Counted from the stretch's first letter, positions 43,512 through 53,204 are shown. The stretch: DNA of 64,000 bases from Clostridiales bacterium (GCA_017428545.1 JAFRQR010000008.1:124001-188000), one strand, 5' to 3'. Numbers and translations: made by a program. The notes: generated from the sequence alone by a model not told the origin.

Positions 43512-44408
43512 ATGGAACAGCTTTCGAATCAGAAGAAACTAAGACCATGGATGGGTGTTATTGCCCAAGCAGGTTTTCTTGTTCTGTTTTTGACAGCGGG
43601 TGCGTGGATGCAGAGAAATCTCGGAATCACAGGACTGATCCTGTCGGAGCTGATGTTTCTCGTAGTCGCCGTTTCTTATTGCCTTATCCGAAAAGTGAAG
43701 CTGAAAGAAATGTTCCCGATCAAGAAGTTCACGGTTGCCGAGTTTTTCGGGACAGCGATCCTCGGCGCTTCGGGCTTCATGCTGAGTCTTCTTTGCGTCG
43801 GCGTATCCCTGGCCGTACTTCCGAAGTCTTATCGTGCCGAAGTAAGCGGCCTCAACGAATACATCTACGGCAGCATGAACCTTCCGCTGCTTATCCTGAT
43901 CGTCGCGATCCTTCCCGCAATCTGTGAAGAAGCCATGGAAAGAGGATGCGTGCTTTCTCATTTCCGCAGCATCAAACACGACTGGGTCATCGTACTGATC
44001 ATGGGCGTATTCTTCGGCATCATGCACTGGTCACCGCTGCGTTTCCTGAACACGGCTGTTCTTGGCGCTATGCTCTCATATCTCATGGTCAACAAGAACA
44101 ATATCCTGCTTCCGATGATCCTTCATTTCGGAAACAATTTTGTCTCCGTAGTTCTCGGTTATCTCGGACAGATGATCACTTCCGGAAAGACCGCAGATCT
44201 CAACGACATCGACATGGTCCAGCTGATGGGATCATATCTGTTCCTTTCCTGCGCGGCGCCGGTACTGATCGTTACCGCCATGATGCTGATCGATAAAGAA
44301 CACCACAAGGCAACGCGGTTCATCATCGGCGGATGCCTTTCCGCGATCATGTTCTTTGCCGGGATCACACTTCTTATGTACTCATCGGTCACAATGGGCA
44401 GAGTCTGA
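43512..44408 (+). CDS. CPBP-family intramembrane metalloprotease (Abi/CAAX)
   Basis: The 298-residue membrane protein has about eight spans and the CPBP motifs: EEAMERG (EExxxR) near residue 142, FFGIMHWSPLRFL (FxxxH) and LHFGNN (HxxxN). Bacterial CPBP proteases act in bacteriocin self-immunity, peptide processing and signalling. GAAGGAG precedes ATG 43512. It lies upstream of the secreted repeat protein and small peptide genes, though a promoter separates them. The substrate is unknown; a link to the 38-residue peptide is possible but unproven. Confidence 0.88.
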   Translation: MEQLSNQKKLRPWMGVIAQAGFLVLFLTAGAWMQRNLGITGLILSELMFLVVAVSYCLIRKVKLKEMFPIKKFTVAEFFGTAILGASGFMLSLLCVGVSLAVLPKSYRAEVSGLNEYIYGSMNLPLLILIVAILPAICEEAMERGCVLSHFRSIKHDWVIVLIMGVFFGIMHWSPLRFLNTAVLGAMLSYLMVNKNNILLPMILHFGNNFVSVVLGYLGQMITSGKTADLNDIDMVQLMGSYLFLSCAAPVLIVTAMMLIDKEHHKATRFIIGGCLSAIMFFAGITLLMYSSVTMGRV

Positions 44409-44542
44409 TCAATCTTTCCTCCCGAAAAGCACTGTTCCCGAAATACATCCTAATAATCGAAAAAACCGCTTTTTCTTCCTTGAGCGAACAAAAACCGCAT
44501 TAGTCCGAACGATAGTGATAATGCTGACTATCCTCCGCTTGA

Positions 44543-44548
44543 TATAAT
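44543..44548 (+). promoter_or_regulatory. Candidate -10 box for the large secreted protein
   Basis: A perfect TATAAT lies 47 bases before the start codon. No convincing -35 hexamer is present at 16-18 bases. The leader contains a GGTTTTTTTGGG tract and a GGAGG ribosome-binding site. Confidence 0.45.
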
Positions 44549-44594
44549 AAGTTGATAACATATCTGGTTTTTTTGGGTTGTTGGAGGTATTGTT

Positions 44595-47500
44595 ATGAAA
44601 AGCAAGAAGGTTTTGGCGACAGTATTAAGTGTCGTAATGTCGGTTGCATCTCTGCCTTGCATCGTTATGGCAGATTCGGATCATGATAGTCCTGAAGTGG
44701 ATTTTACGGATACTGAACCGACGGTTTCTTTGGATCTTTCGGAAGGAGTTTCCCAAACGATCGACTTGATCGAATCAGGTGAAACTAAGATCGTGTCGTT
44801 TACACCAAGTACAAACGGCAGATACGGTCTTATGTGTACGAATGCTTATGAGGTCTCTGTCAGTGTGGAAGATCAGTATAGAACGGTTGTCGTTCCGGCA
44901 GAAACTGAATCTTATGGCGGAAATCTCATCCAATATATGACATTGGATGCAGGCATGAAGTATTTGTTTTCTATCACGGGAAATGAAGGTTCATCTACTG
45001 AAGACATGACTCTCATGATCGGCAGATCATCAAAGACTCTGCATCTGGGAACTACCTATGTGTTTGCCGAAACACGTACTACGAAAGACATCACATTTAC
45101 TCCGTCTGAAAGTGGTGTGTATGTTTTTACCGTAACTGCGCCTGAAAAAGTAGCCGGTAGAATTCACCTTGGTGGATATTCGTATGCTGAGGACAAAGAC
45201 TATTCAGATTCATCGATTTACATATATACCGAGCTTGCTGCCGGGGTGACATATCCGCTCAAACTGGATCTGAATGACTACTCCGCTGCATATGGAATCT
45301 GCAATCCGATGAAAATCACGGTAGCAAAGGATCTTCCCTTAATGAATACGGGAAAGAATTCGGTTACGGTGAAGGCGAATAATCAGGACACATACTTCCA
45401 GTTTGTTCCGCAGGAAGACGGAGTCTATCAGATTTATACAAAAGGTGATCACAGTACGCAGTTCTCCATGGACGGCTTCCCTATGGAAGACCATCACTAT
45501 GGAGAAGATAACAATTTCAGTACAGGAGTTTGTCTGAAAGCAGGAAAGGTATACTTCCCGACGATTAAACAAAGCGGTTCTTCTGAAGAAACCATTGATG
45601 TTTATATCGAAAAAGCACCGGAAATTACCGATTCGCAAACCGGATATACATTAAGTGCCGGTGATGCGCTCTTTTACTCGTTTACACCAAGCAAGTCCGG
45701 TTTTTACCGTTTCTACTCCAATGTTGCAACCGTATATGTTAGAAACACGAAATTCGGTGATAGCGGTTGGTCTACGGATTACCGATACTTCAATGCCGGA
45801 GAGACCTCTATGATATGGGTCGTAAATGATACCATCGGAAATATCGGTTTTGCCTGGTTATATGTTGAAGAAATTGCGAATACAATAGATGTAGGAAATT
45901 CGAACATTGATAACTCAAAGTTTGAGTCCCATGTATATGCATTATTTACACCCACGACAAGTGGAAAGTATACGTTTGACATTCCGGTCGGATATGCACG
46001 CTTTACTCTTATTGGTGAAACAGAAGGACAAGTCGGGTATTTTTACGATTATACTTCTGAAGGAATTACCGGCGGGTGTGCACTTACTGCAGGTAAAACC
46101 TATCTTCTGGATGTAAATCTGAATCACTGTTCCGGAGGTATTTCTAATATTCCGGTTCAGATAACGAAGGAATCCCTTCCGAAAGTGAAAATGGGCGACA
46201 ATCCCGTCAGCACGCAAAGAACCGAAGATACATATTACTCTTTTACGCCGTATGAGAGCGGAGTGTATGAGTTCTGCTATTATCTGTATCCTTCAAACTC
46301 CCCGGTAACTGTACAAAACGGGACAGATTATGGTACGGGAACGATAAGCTTTTCTGCAGAAAATTTTAATACGACGATAATTTCACTTGAAGCCAATACG
46401 GAATACACTGTCGTCATGCCGTCGACTTGGGAAGAACCGGCCGAAACGACTCTCCACATTAGTAAGATTGCGCAACTTAAAGAAGGAGAAAATCAGGTAG
46501 ATCGTCCGATGCCTTCCGCATATCGTTCGTTCTATGCCTTATTCACTCCGAAAGAAAGCGGGATCTATACCTTTACTAACGGTTCCTCGTCTTTCTATAC
46601 CTTAGGATTGACAGACCCTGATGATGATTTTATGAACTCAGTGGAAAGTGCATATACCTTCGATAATAGGTCTCACTTCCTTCTAGAAGCCGGAAAACGA
46701 TATTTGGTGGCGATGACAGTAACTGATGCAATCAATCCTACTTCCGTTGTGGTCACGAAAGATCAGGCGCTTAATGTAGGCACCAATTCGGTACATATTC
46801 CGGCACCTGAAGATGAGGATAACCCATACGCATACTTCTCGTTTACTGCTCCTGCACAGGGTGGATACGTTTTCAGTTTTGTAAATGCCGACCTTACAGA
46901 CACAGCGCTCTACGCAGGACTGTATTCGAAGACATCTAACAGGTTCGAGACATCTGGATATCTTCACAACGGAAATCCAACGGTTGGAAATCATCTCGAA
47001 AAAGGTGAGACCTATCGTTTAAGAGTAAAGCTTGACCCGAATACGAACGGTGAGGATCTCGATATTATTATTCGTGCGGAATACTTCTACGAGTCAAAAT
47101 TGGATGGTTATACACTGTCTCTTGACGGAACGATCGCGGTCAACCTTTATATGACGCTTTCTGAAGAGATGGCTTCCAGCACGAGCGCCCGCATGAACAT
47201 CACTTACGAAAACGGCGCAACGGATTCTTATAAGATGAGCGATGCGACACCTGTAACGGTCACCGGAAAGACATACTATGTATTCCATATCCCGGTGGCT
47301 GCCAAGGAAATGACCTCGGTCATCAAAGCCCAGATCGTCGATGGCGAATTTGAAGGAAACGAGTATTCCTTCACCGTAAAGGATTACGCCGATCATATTT
47401 TGAATGGTGCATATACATCTTGGGGCGGCGTGGCCAATCAGGAATATGCCGATGCGGTTCCTCTGGTAAAAGCACTTCTCAATTACGGTGCGTATTCGCA

Positions 47501-48002
47501 GCAATACTTCGGATACAAGACCGATGATCTGGCAAATAAAGATCTGAATGACAACGACCAGATCCTGCCGACGCTCAATCCGAATTCGATTCCGGGGTAT
47601 AACAGCAACCTGACGAATCTTCCTTCGGGCGTGACATTTAAGTCGGTATCGCTTTCTCTTGAGTCCGAGACAGAACTCAATCTGACATTCACGAATACTA
47701 CGGGAAAAGCACTTTCCTTTACGACCGATAATGAGTTTGTCAAACTGAAGGTGACTACTTCCGGAGATCAGACGAAGCTGAAGATCACGGGAATTCCTGC
47801 GCACAAGGTCAACGAGAAGATCGATCTCAAGGTCTTCCTGGAAGGCGAATCGGATACGTATTACGTATCTTACAGCCCGATCTACTATTGCCGTAACCAG
47901 ATCGAAAGACCGGTTTCGCCGACAAGAACTAAGGCGCTGAAAGACCTGATGGCTGCGTTCTACCTTTACAATCAGGCCGCGAGAAACTATATTGATAACT
48001 GA
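44595..48002 (+). CDS. Large secreted protein with eight beta-rich repeats and a Clostridia-specific C-terminal module
   Basis: The 1135-residue protein has a signal peptide (MKSKKVLATVLSVV..., cleavage near residue 26, after VMA). Eight repeats of about 90-100 residues follow, each centred on an (S/T/L)FTP-x-x-SG-x-Y-x-F motif, at about 44797, 45094, 45403, 45676, 45943, 46239, 46540 and 46840. Each resembles a pre-peptidase C-terminal (PPC)-like sandwich. The C-terminal third has LSLDGTIAVNLYMTL and VKALLNYGAYSQQYFGY, a module seen in large surface proteins of rumen and gut Clostridia. No LPXTG sorting signal is present. No enzyme motif was seen. Composition is AT-richer than its neighbours. 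Adhesion or substrate binding is a guess. Confidence 0.85.
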   Translation: MKSKKVLATVLSVVMSVASLPCIVMADSDHDSPEVDFTDTEPTVSLDLSEGVSQTIDLIESGETKIVSFTPSTNGRYGLMCTNAYEVSVSVEDQYRTVVVPAETESYGGNLIQYMTLDAGMKYLFSITGNEGSSTEDMTLMIGRSSKTLHLGTTYVFAETRTTKDITFTPSESGVYVFTVTAPEKVAGRIHLGGYSYAEDKDYSDSSIYIYTELAAGVTYPLKLDLNDYSAAYGICNPMKITVAKDLPLMNTGKNSVTVKANNQDTYFQFVPQEDGVYQIYTKGDHSTQFSMDGFPMEDHHYGEDNNFSTGVCLKAGKVYFPTIKQSGSSEETIDVYIEKAPEITDSQTGYTLSAGDALFYSFTPSKSGFYRFYSNVATVYVRNTKFGDSGWSTDYRYFNAGETSMIWVVNDTIGNIGFAWLYVEEIANTIDVGNSNIDNSKFESHVYALFTPTTSGKYTFDIPVGYARFTLIGETEGQVGYFYDYTSEGITGGCALTAGKTYLLDVNLNHCSGGISNIPVQITKESLPKVKMGDNPVSTQRTEDTYYSFTPYESGVYEFCYYLYPSNSPVTVQNGTDYGTGTISFSAENFNTTIISLEANTEYTVVMPSTWEEPAETTLHISKIAQLKEGENQVDRPMPSAYRSFYALFTPKESGIYTFTNGSSSFYTLGLTDPDDDFMNSVESAYTFDNRSHFLLEAGKRYLVAMTVTDAINPTSVVVTKDQALNVGTNSVHIPAPEDEDNPYAYFSFTAPAQGGYVFSFVNADLTDTALYAGLYSKTSNRFETSGYLHNGNPTVGNHLEKGETYRLRVKLDPNTNGEDLDIIIRAEYFYESKLDGYTLSLDGTIAVNLYMTLSEEMASSTSARMNITYENGATDSYKMSDATPVTVTGKTYYVFHIPVAAKEMTSVIKAQIVDGEFEGNEYSFTVKDYADHILNGAYTSWGGVANQEYADAVPLVKALLNYGAYSQQYFGYKTDDLANKDLNDNDQILPTLNPNSIPGYNSNLTNLPSGVTFKSVSLSLESETELNLTFTNTTGKALSFTTDNEFVKLKVTTSGDQTKLKITGIPAHKVNEKIDLKVFLEGESDTYYVSYSPIYYCRNQIERPVSPTRTKALKDLMAAFYLYNQAARNYIDN

Positions 48003-48020
48003 TAGGAAGAGGTGCAAGAT

Positions 48021-48137
48021 ATGAAAAAGATGAAATACGATTCTCTTGAACTTGAAGTCATCATGTTCGAATCAGAAGATGTTATTGTTACCAGCAATAC
48101 CGGCGGCGGCAATGATAGCCCTGAAGATGATCCGTAA
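48021..48137 (+). CDS. 38-residue acidic peptide coupled to the secreted protein
   Basis: Starting 18 bases after the large gene, this short gene reads MKKMKYDSLELEVIMFESED, then VIVTSNTGGGNDSPEDDP. GGAAGAGG lies about ten bases upstream. The pattern of a basic start, an E-(x)-EVIxFExEDVIxTS core and a Gly/Asn/Asp tail recurs in many tiny hypothetical proteins of Lachnospiraceae and Oscillospiraceae. It has no membrane segment. A strong hairpin without U-tract follows. It could be a signal peptide precursor, a ribosomally made modified peptide or a small regulator; none is shown. Confidence 0.65.
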   Translation: MKKMKYDSLELEVIMFESEDVIVTSNTGGGNDSPEDDP

Positions 48138-48145
48138 GTAGTGAC

Positions 48146-48175
48146 CGGCGGATGGCAGGATCCTGTCATCCGCCG
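48146..48175 (+). terminator. Strong hairpin after the peptide gene, lacking a U-tract
   Basis: CGGCGGATGGCAGG (48146-48159) pairs with CCTGTCATCCGCCG (48162-48175) with one G-U pair. The bases after it are GAAACC, not U-rich, so it may protect the 3' end or be a non-canonical terminator. Confidence 0.5.
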
Positions 48176-48193
48176 AAACCGCGATAAATGGTA

Positions 48194-48223
48194 TTGACAA
48201 GCTCTTTTTTCTTGTGCTATTAT
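48194..48223 (+). promoter_or_regulatory. trp operon promoter
   Basis: A perfect TTGACA (48194-48199) and TATTAT (48218-48223) are spaced by 18 bases, with a TGC extension directly before the -10. Transcription would start near 48230, at the head of the T-box leader. Confidence 0.8.
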
Positions 48224-48229
48224 CGCTTC

Positions 48230-48519
48230 AATTAAATATGGAACAAACCGTTGACGCGGAGATAACGGCAATGATGCCTCTACAGAGAGCCTGCGATGCT
48301 GAGAATCAGGTGAGAAACAAGTTGTCAAATGGACCGCTGAGGGCGCAGTCAAATGGAAAACCCAGAGTATTCTGCGACGTTTAGTCAGACGTAAATTGAC
48401 GGGGATATGTTGGTATCCCGCTAAGAGCACGGGTCATGCCGTGAAGCAAGGTGGCACCGCGGAAGTGCAAAAAATGTACATTCGCCCTTGACAGAAATAA
48501 AACTGTCGAGGGCTTTTTT
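48230..48519 (+). promoter_or_regulatory. T-box riboswitch specific for tRNA-Trp
   Basis: The T-box sequence AAGGTGGCACCGCGG (48448-48462) precedes a terminator: GCCCTTGACAG (48484-48494) pairs with CTGTCGAGGGC (48503-48513), then TTTTTT. Stem I includes AGAGAGC (AG-box region) near 48283. On its 3' side, AAUGGACC places the Trp codon UGG (48330-48332) directly before an A, as in known specifier loops. Uncharged tRNA-Trp should stabilise the antiterminator and switch on trpEGDCFBA. Confidence 0.93.
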
Positions 48520-48597
48520 GTTGCCCTCGCACAGGGCCTTCGGACCGGCCTGCACCAACAGCAGGATATCCGGAAAAAAGGCGGAAGGGAGGACAAA

Positions 48598-50091
48598 ATG
48601 AATTATTTGCCGAAGCTCGATGAGGTCAGAGAATTCGCAAAGACAGGTAAGTACAGTGTTGTACCCGTCAGCTGCGAGATCCTTTCTGACTTCACCACGC
48701 CGATCGAGACGATGCGCATCCTGAAAAACGTCTCGACACATTGCTACATGCTTGAATCCGCGCAGGCGGACGAGACCTGGGGCCGCTACACATTCCTCGG
48801 ATTCGAACCGAAGCTTTCGATCACCTGCAGTAACGGTGACATGACGATCGGGGATAAGACCATCCACACCGAAGATCCCGAAAGCGTACTCCGTGACATT
48901 CTTTCCGAATACAAGAGCCCGAGACTTCCTTACCTGCCGTCCTTTACCGGCGGTCTCGTAGGTTATTTTTCTTATGATTATCTCGGCTACAGCGAACCGA
49001 CGGTTCGAGCCGAAGTAGAGGACTCCGAAGAGTTTAAGGACGTTGACCTCATGCTCTTTGACAAGGTCATCGCATTCGATAACCTAAAGCAGAAGATCGT
49101 CCTTATTGAGAACATGAAGATCACGGACGGCGAAAAGACGCTTTCCGACGAGCAGATCGAAAAGAACTACAACGCCGCGATCGAGACTTTGAAGAAACTT
49201 ACGGACCTGATCCGCCACGGTGAAAAGTCCGAAGAAAAGCCCGGAAAACTTCTCGGCGAAGTCAAAGCGCTTTTCGAAAAGAAACAGTTCTGTGAGATGG
49301 TCGAAAAGGCCAAGCACCACATCTTCGAAGGCGACATTTTCCAGATCGTTCTCAGCAACCGACTGGAGGCTCCCTTTGAAGGAAGCCTTCTGAATACATA
49401 TCGCGTCCTTCGGACCATCAATCCGTCCCCGTACATGTTCTACTTCTCGGGGACGGACGTTGAGGTCGCAGGTGCTTCTCCCGAGACACTCGTTAAGCTT
49501 GAAAACGGCGTCCTTCACACATTCCCGCTCGCAGGCACCCGCCCGAGAGGAAAGGACAGAGCCGAGGATATGCAGCTGGAAGTCGAGCTTCTTTCCGATC
49601 CAAAAGAACTGGCCGAGCACAATATGCTTGTTGACCTCGGAAGAAATGACCTCGGTAAGATCAGTACATTTGGATCTGTCGAAGTAGAGAAGCTCCACTC
49701 CATCGAGCGTTTCTCCCACGTCATGCATATCGGATCCACCGTAAGAGGCCTGATCCGTCCGGAGCACGATGCTCTGGATGCAGTCGCGGCAGTCCTTCCG
49801 GCCGGTACCCTTTCCGGTGCACCGAAGATCCGCGCATGCCAGCTGATCGCAGAGCTTGAGAACAATAAGCGCGGTATCTACGGCGGCGCGATCGGATATG
49901 TCGACTTTACCGGCAACATGGACACATGTATCGCGATACGGATCGCATATAAAAAGAACGGAAAAGTATTTGTCAGATCCGGCGCCGGCATCGTTGCCGA
50001 CTCCGATCCGGAAAAAGAATACCAGGAGTGCTTAAACAAAGCGAAAGCTTCTCTTCGCGCTCTCGACCTTGCACAGGAGGATGAATTATGA
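48598..50091 (+). CDS. trpE: Anthranilate synthase component I
   Basis: TrpE forms anthranilate from chorismate with ammonia supplied by TrpG. The 497-residue protein has YMLESAQADETWGRYTFLG, close to the LLES motif that binds feedback tryptophan, and the chorismate-site segments FQIVLSNRLEAPF, PSPYMFYF, FPLAGTRPRG, HNMLVDLGRNDLG and GTLSGAPKIRA. ATG 48598 follows GGGAGG closely; upstream in-frame starts lie inside the T-box and terminator. ATGA overlap with trpG. Confidence 0.97.
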   Translation: MNYLPKLDEVREFAKTGKYSVVPVSCEILSDFTTPIETMRILKNVSTHCYMLESAQADETWGRYTFLGFEPKLSITCSNGDMTIGDKTIHTEDPESVLRDILSEYKSPRLPYLPSFTGGLVGYFSYDYLGYSEPTVRAEVEDSEEFKDVDLMLFDKVIAFDNLKQKIVLIENMKITDGEKTLSDEQIEKNYNAAIETLKKLTDLIRHGEKSEEKPGKLLGEVKALFEKKQFCEMVEKAKHHIFEGDIFQIVLSNRLEAPFEGSLLNTYRVLRTINPSPYMFYFSGTDVEVAGASPETLVKLENGVLHTFPLAGTRPRGKDRAEDMQLEVELLSDPKELAEHNMLVDLGRNDLGKISTFGSVEVEKLHSIERFSHVMHIGSTVRGLIRPEHDALDAVAAVLPAGTLSGAPKIRACQLIAELENNKRGIYGGAIGYVDFTGNMDTCIAIRIAYKKNGKVFVRSGAGIVADSDPEKEYQECLNKAKASLRALDLAQEDEL

Positions 50092-50669
50092 TCCTGCTTA
50101 TTGATAACTACGACAGTTTTTCTTATAACCTCTACCAGCTCGTCGGCACCATCGACCCGGACATCAAAGTGATTCGCAACGATGAGCTTTCCGTCGATGA
50201 GATCCGCGCTTTAAATCCGAGAAGGATCATCCTTTCTCCGGGCCCGGGAAGACCGGAAGACGCAGGGGTCATCATGGAGGTGGCCAAAACCATCAGTAAA
50301 GAGATCCCGATCCTGGGCGTATGCCTCGGCCATCAGGCGATCTGTGCGGCTTACGGTGCGACCGTTACCTATGCAAAAGAACTGATGCACGGAAAACGTT
50401 CAGAAACCGAACTGGATATTAACGCACTCCTGTTTAAGCATTGCCCGAAGACCGCTCAGGTGGCAAGATATCATTCGTTGGCAGTCGATGAAAAGACGCT
50501 TCCGAAAGAACTGAAAGTCGTCGCAAGAACACTTGGCGACGGAGAGGTCATGGCGGTTGAACATCAGGAGTATCCGATCTACGGTGTGCAATTCCATCCG
50601 GAGTCGATCCTGACCCCGATCGGAAAGAAGATTCTCGAGAACTTCCTCCGTGAAGAAAAAACGAAATAA
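50088..50669 (+). CDS. trpG: Anthranilate synthase component II (glutamine amidotransferase)
   Basis: TrpG releases ammonia from glutamine for TrpE. The 193-residue class I amidotransferase has the catalytic Cys in GVCLGHQAI, and His-x-Glu in QFHPESIL. LSPGPGRPEDAG is also present. It may double as PabA for folate synthesis. Translation is coupled to trpE by a four-base overlap. Confidence 0.96.
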   Translation: MILLIDNYDSFSYNLYQLVGTIDPDIKVIRNDELSVDEIRALNPRRIILSPGPGRPEDAGVIMEVAKTISKEIPILGVCLGHQAICAAYGATVTYAKELMHGKRSETELDINALLFKHCPKTAQVARYHSLAVDEKTLPKELKVVARTLGDGEVMAVEHQEYPIYGVQFHPESILTPIGKKILENFLREEKTK

Positions 50670-50726
50670 GAATACAGAAAAATATCCCGCCCCGCGCGGA
50701 GGTGAACAGTAAAGGAGATAACGAAA

Positions 50727-51752
50727 ATGATTAAAGAAGCAATTGTTAAGATCGTAAGTAAAGAAGACCTCACATACGATGAGGCATATACCGTAATGAA
50801 CGAGATCATGAGCGGTGAGACCACGGCCACACAGAACGCGGCATTCCTGTCGGCGCTTTCGACAAAGAGTGCCAGAGCAGAGACCACAGCCGAGATCGCA
50901 GGCTGCGCGGCAGCGATGCGTGAACATGCAACAAAGGTCGAGACCGGAATGGAAGTTTTCGAGATCGTTGGAACAGGCGGAGACCATGCAGGTTCTTTTA
51001 ATATCTCTACGACATCTGCGATCGTAGCGGCCGCCGGCGGTGTAAAGGTAGCCAAGCACGGTAACCGTGCAGCATCCAGTAAATGCGGTACGGCAGACTG
51101 CCTCGAGGCCTTAGGCGTCAACATCGACCAGAGCCCGGCACGCTGCGTGGAGCTTCTGAACGAAGCCGGCATGTGCTTCTTCTTTGCACAGAAGTATCAC
51201 TCTTCCATGAAATATGTCGGTGCGATCCGTAGAGAACTCGGTTTCAGAACCGTATTTAATATCCTCGGGCCGCTGACCAATCCGGGAAAGCCTTCGATGC
51301 AGCTCCTCGGCGTCTATGATGAATATCTCGTAGAACCTCTGGCCCAGGTACTTGTAGAGCTCGGCATCAAGCGCGGCATGGTCGTATACGGCATGGACAA
51401 GCTCGATGAGATCTCCATGAGCTGCCCGACCAAGATCTGCGAGATCAAGGACGGATGGTTCAGAACGACGACGATCACACCGGAAGACTTCGGCTTTAAG
51501 ACCTGCTCGAAGGACGAACTCGTCGGCGGTACTCCTGAGGAGAATGCACAGATCACAAAAGATATCTTAAACGGTGCCAAGGGCCCGAAGCGTGAAGCGG
51601 TGCTTCTGAACGCAGGCGCATCCCTTTATATCGCCGGCAAGGCTCCTTCCATGAAGGAAGGCGTTAAGCTCGCAGCGGAGATCATCGATTCCGGTAAAGC
51701 AATGGAAACACTCAATAAGATGATCGAAGTCAGCAACCGTCCGGAGGCATAA
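50727..51752 (+). CDS. trpD: Anthranilate phosphoribosyltransferase
   Basis: TrpD attaches phosphoribose from PRPP to anthranilate. The 341-residue protein has [20 protein letters not shown] (PRPP-binding), [21 protein letters not shown], and [26 protein letters not shown] precedes the start. It lies 57 bases after trpG and three before trpC. Confidence 0.97.
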   Translation: MIKEAIVKIVSKEDLTYDEAYTVMNEIMSGETTATQNAAFLSALSTKSARAETTAEIAGCAAAMREHATKVETGMEVFEIVGTGGDHAGSFNISTTSAIVAAAGGVKVAKHGNRAASSKCGTADCLEALGVNIDQSPARCVELLNEAGMCFFFAQKYHSSMKYVGAIRRELGFRTVFNILGPLTNPGKPSMQLLGVYDEYLVEPLAQVLVELGIKRGMVVYGMDKLDEISMSCPTKICEIKDGWFRTTTITPEDFGFKTCSKDELVGGTPEENAQITKDILNGAKGPKREAVLLNAGASLYIAGKAPSMKEGVKLAAEIIDSGKAMETLNKMIEVSNRPEA

Positions 51753-51755
51753 GCC

Positions 51756-52538
51756 ATGACGATCCTTGACCAGCTCGCAGACCACGCAAGAGAAAGAGTC
51801 GCCCTCGCAAAAGAGAAGGTTTCTTTTGATGAGGTGAAAGCCCGTGCACTGGAGATTGCGGATCAGTCTTTTTCCTTTGAAAAAGCACTGTCCGCCAACC
51901 CGGATATCGCGTTTATCTGTGAGTGCAAAAAAGCATCTCCGTCGAAGGGCCTGATCGCTCCCGATTTTCCGTATCTGCAGATCGCAAAAGATTGCGAAGC
52001 GGCAGGTGCGGACTGCATCTCGGTCCTTACCGAACCGAAGTGGTTCTTAGGATCCGATCAGTACCTTAAAGAGATCACCTCCGAGGTAAAGATCCCCTGC
52101 ATCCGTAAAGATTTCACCGTCGATCCGTATATGATCTACGAAGCCAAACTTCTCGGAGCATCTGCGGTACTTCTGATCATGTCGATCCTTGATGAAAAGA
52201 CGGCGGGTGAATACCTGAAGGTCGCAGATTCTCTGGGCCTTTCGGCTCTGGTCGAGACGCATAACGAGGAAGAAGTGAAAAAGGCGCTGAATATCGGTGC
52301 CCGCATCATCGGCGTAAATAACAGAAACCTTAAAGACTTCACGGTCGATACCGAGAACTCCAGAAAGCTCCGCGAACTTATACCGGGAGATGTGCTTTTC
52401 GTTTCCGAAAGCGGTGTATCTTCTCCGGAAGATGTTAAAAAGCTTCGAAAGATCGGGGCAGATGCGGTACTCGTCGGGGAGACTTTGATGAGAGCAGAAG
52501 ATAAGAAGAAGAGACTTGCCGAGCTTAAGGGGATCTGA
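51756..52538 (+). CDS. trpC: Indole-3-glycerol-phosphate synthase
   Basis: TrpC closes the indole ring. The 260-residue TIM barrel has CECKKASPSKGLIAPDF, ADCISVLTEPKWFLGS, CIRKDFTVDPYMIYEAKLLG, GVNNRNLKDFTVD and SESGVSSPEDVKKL. It is a free-standing protein, not fused to TrpF as in enterobacteria. Confidence 0.97.
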   Translation: MTILDQLADHARERVALAKEKVSFDEVKARALEIADQSFSFEKALSANPDIAFICECKKASPSKGLIAPDFPYLQIAKDCEAAGADCISVLTEPKWFLGSDQYLKEITSEVKIPCIRKDFTVDPYMIYEAKLLGASAVLLIMSILDEKTAGEYLKVADSLGLSALVETHNEEEVKKALNIGARIIGVNNRNLKDFTVDTENSRKLRELIPGDVLFVSESGVSSPEDVKKLRKIGADAVLVGETLMRAEDKKKRLAELKGI

Positions 52539-52580
52539 GTAAAGAGACCCTATGGGAACTAAAGAATTGAGGAAGGATTT

Positions 52581-53204
52581 ATGAGTAAAGCGAAAATCAA
52601 GATCTGCGGGCTCAGGCGCCCCGAAGATATTGAAGCCGCAAACAGGCTCATGCCGGAGTTTGTCGGATTCGTTTTCTGGGAAAAAAGCAAACGATACGTC
52701 GATCCCGAGACCGCTTCCGCGCTGCGTCTGATCCTGGACCCGAAAATCAAGACCGTAGGTGTATTCGTTGATGCCAAACCGAAAGAAGTGTCGGATCTTC
52801 TGAACCGTGGTATAATCGATATCGCTCAGCTTCACGGGCACGAAGACGAAGACTATATCAATTCTCTCCGTCAGCTCACAAAAAAGCCCCTGATACAGGC
52901 TTTCCGGCTCGGTGAAGATCCGAAGGAAGATGTAAAGATGACCCTTCTTCGGGCGCTCACAAGTTCCGCCGATTACATACTCATCGATTCCGGCATGGGA
53001 TCGGGAAAGACCTTCAACTGGCGGGTCCTGGAAGGCTTTAAGAGAGAATTCTTCCTTGCGGGAGGACTTGATTCCGGAAACGTTTCGGAAGCAATAGCCA
53101 TGACAGGCTGTTTTGCCGTGGATGTCAGCTCGAATGTCGAGACCGACGGCAGAAAAGACAGTAAGAAAATGAAGGAGTTCGTGGACGCAGTCCGAAAAGA
53201 ATAA
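52581..53204 (+). CDS. trpF: Phosphoribosylanthranilate isomerase
   Basis: TrpF isomerises phosphoribosylanthranilate. The 207-residue protein has IKICGLRRPEDIEAAN with the catalytic Cys, GFVFWEKSKRYV, IAQLHGHEDEDYI with the conserved LHG, and the phosphate-binding FFLAGGLDSGNV. GAGGA precedes the start. Confidence 0.95.
   Translation: MSKAKIKICGLRRPEDIEAANRLMPEFVGFVFWEKSKRYVDPETASALRLILDPKIKTVGVFVDAKPKEVSDLLNRGIIDIAQLHGHEDEDYINSLRQLTKKPLIQAFRLGEDPKEDVKMTLLRALTSSADYILIDSGMGSGKTFNWRVLEGFKREFFLAGGLDSGNVSEAIAMTGCFAVDVSSNVETDGRKDSKKMKEFVDAVRKE

Noticed and set aside
48451..48597. Upstream start for trpE
   Set aside because: The frame is open from a GTG inside the T-box, but that part covers the antiterminator and terminator; ATG 48598 has a strong ribosome-binding site and the right family N-terminus.
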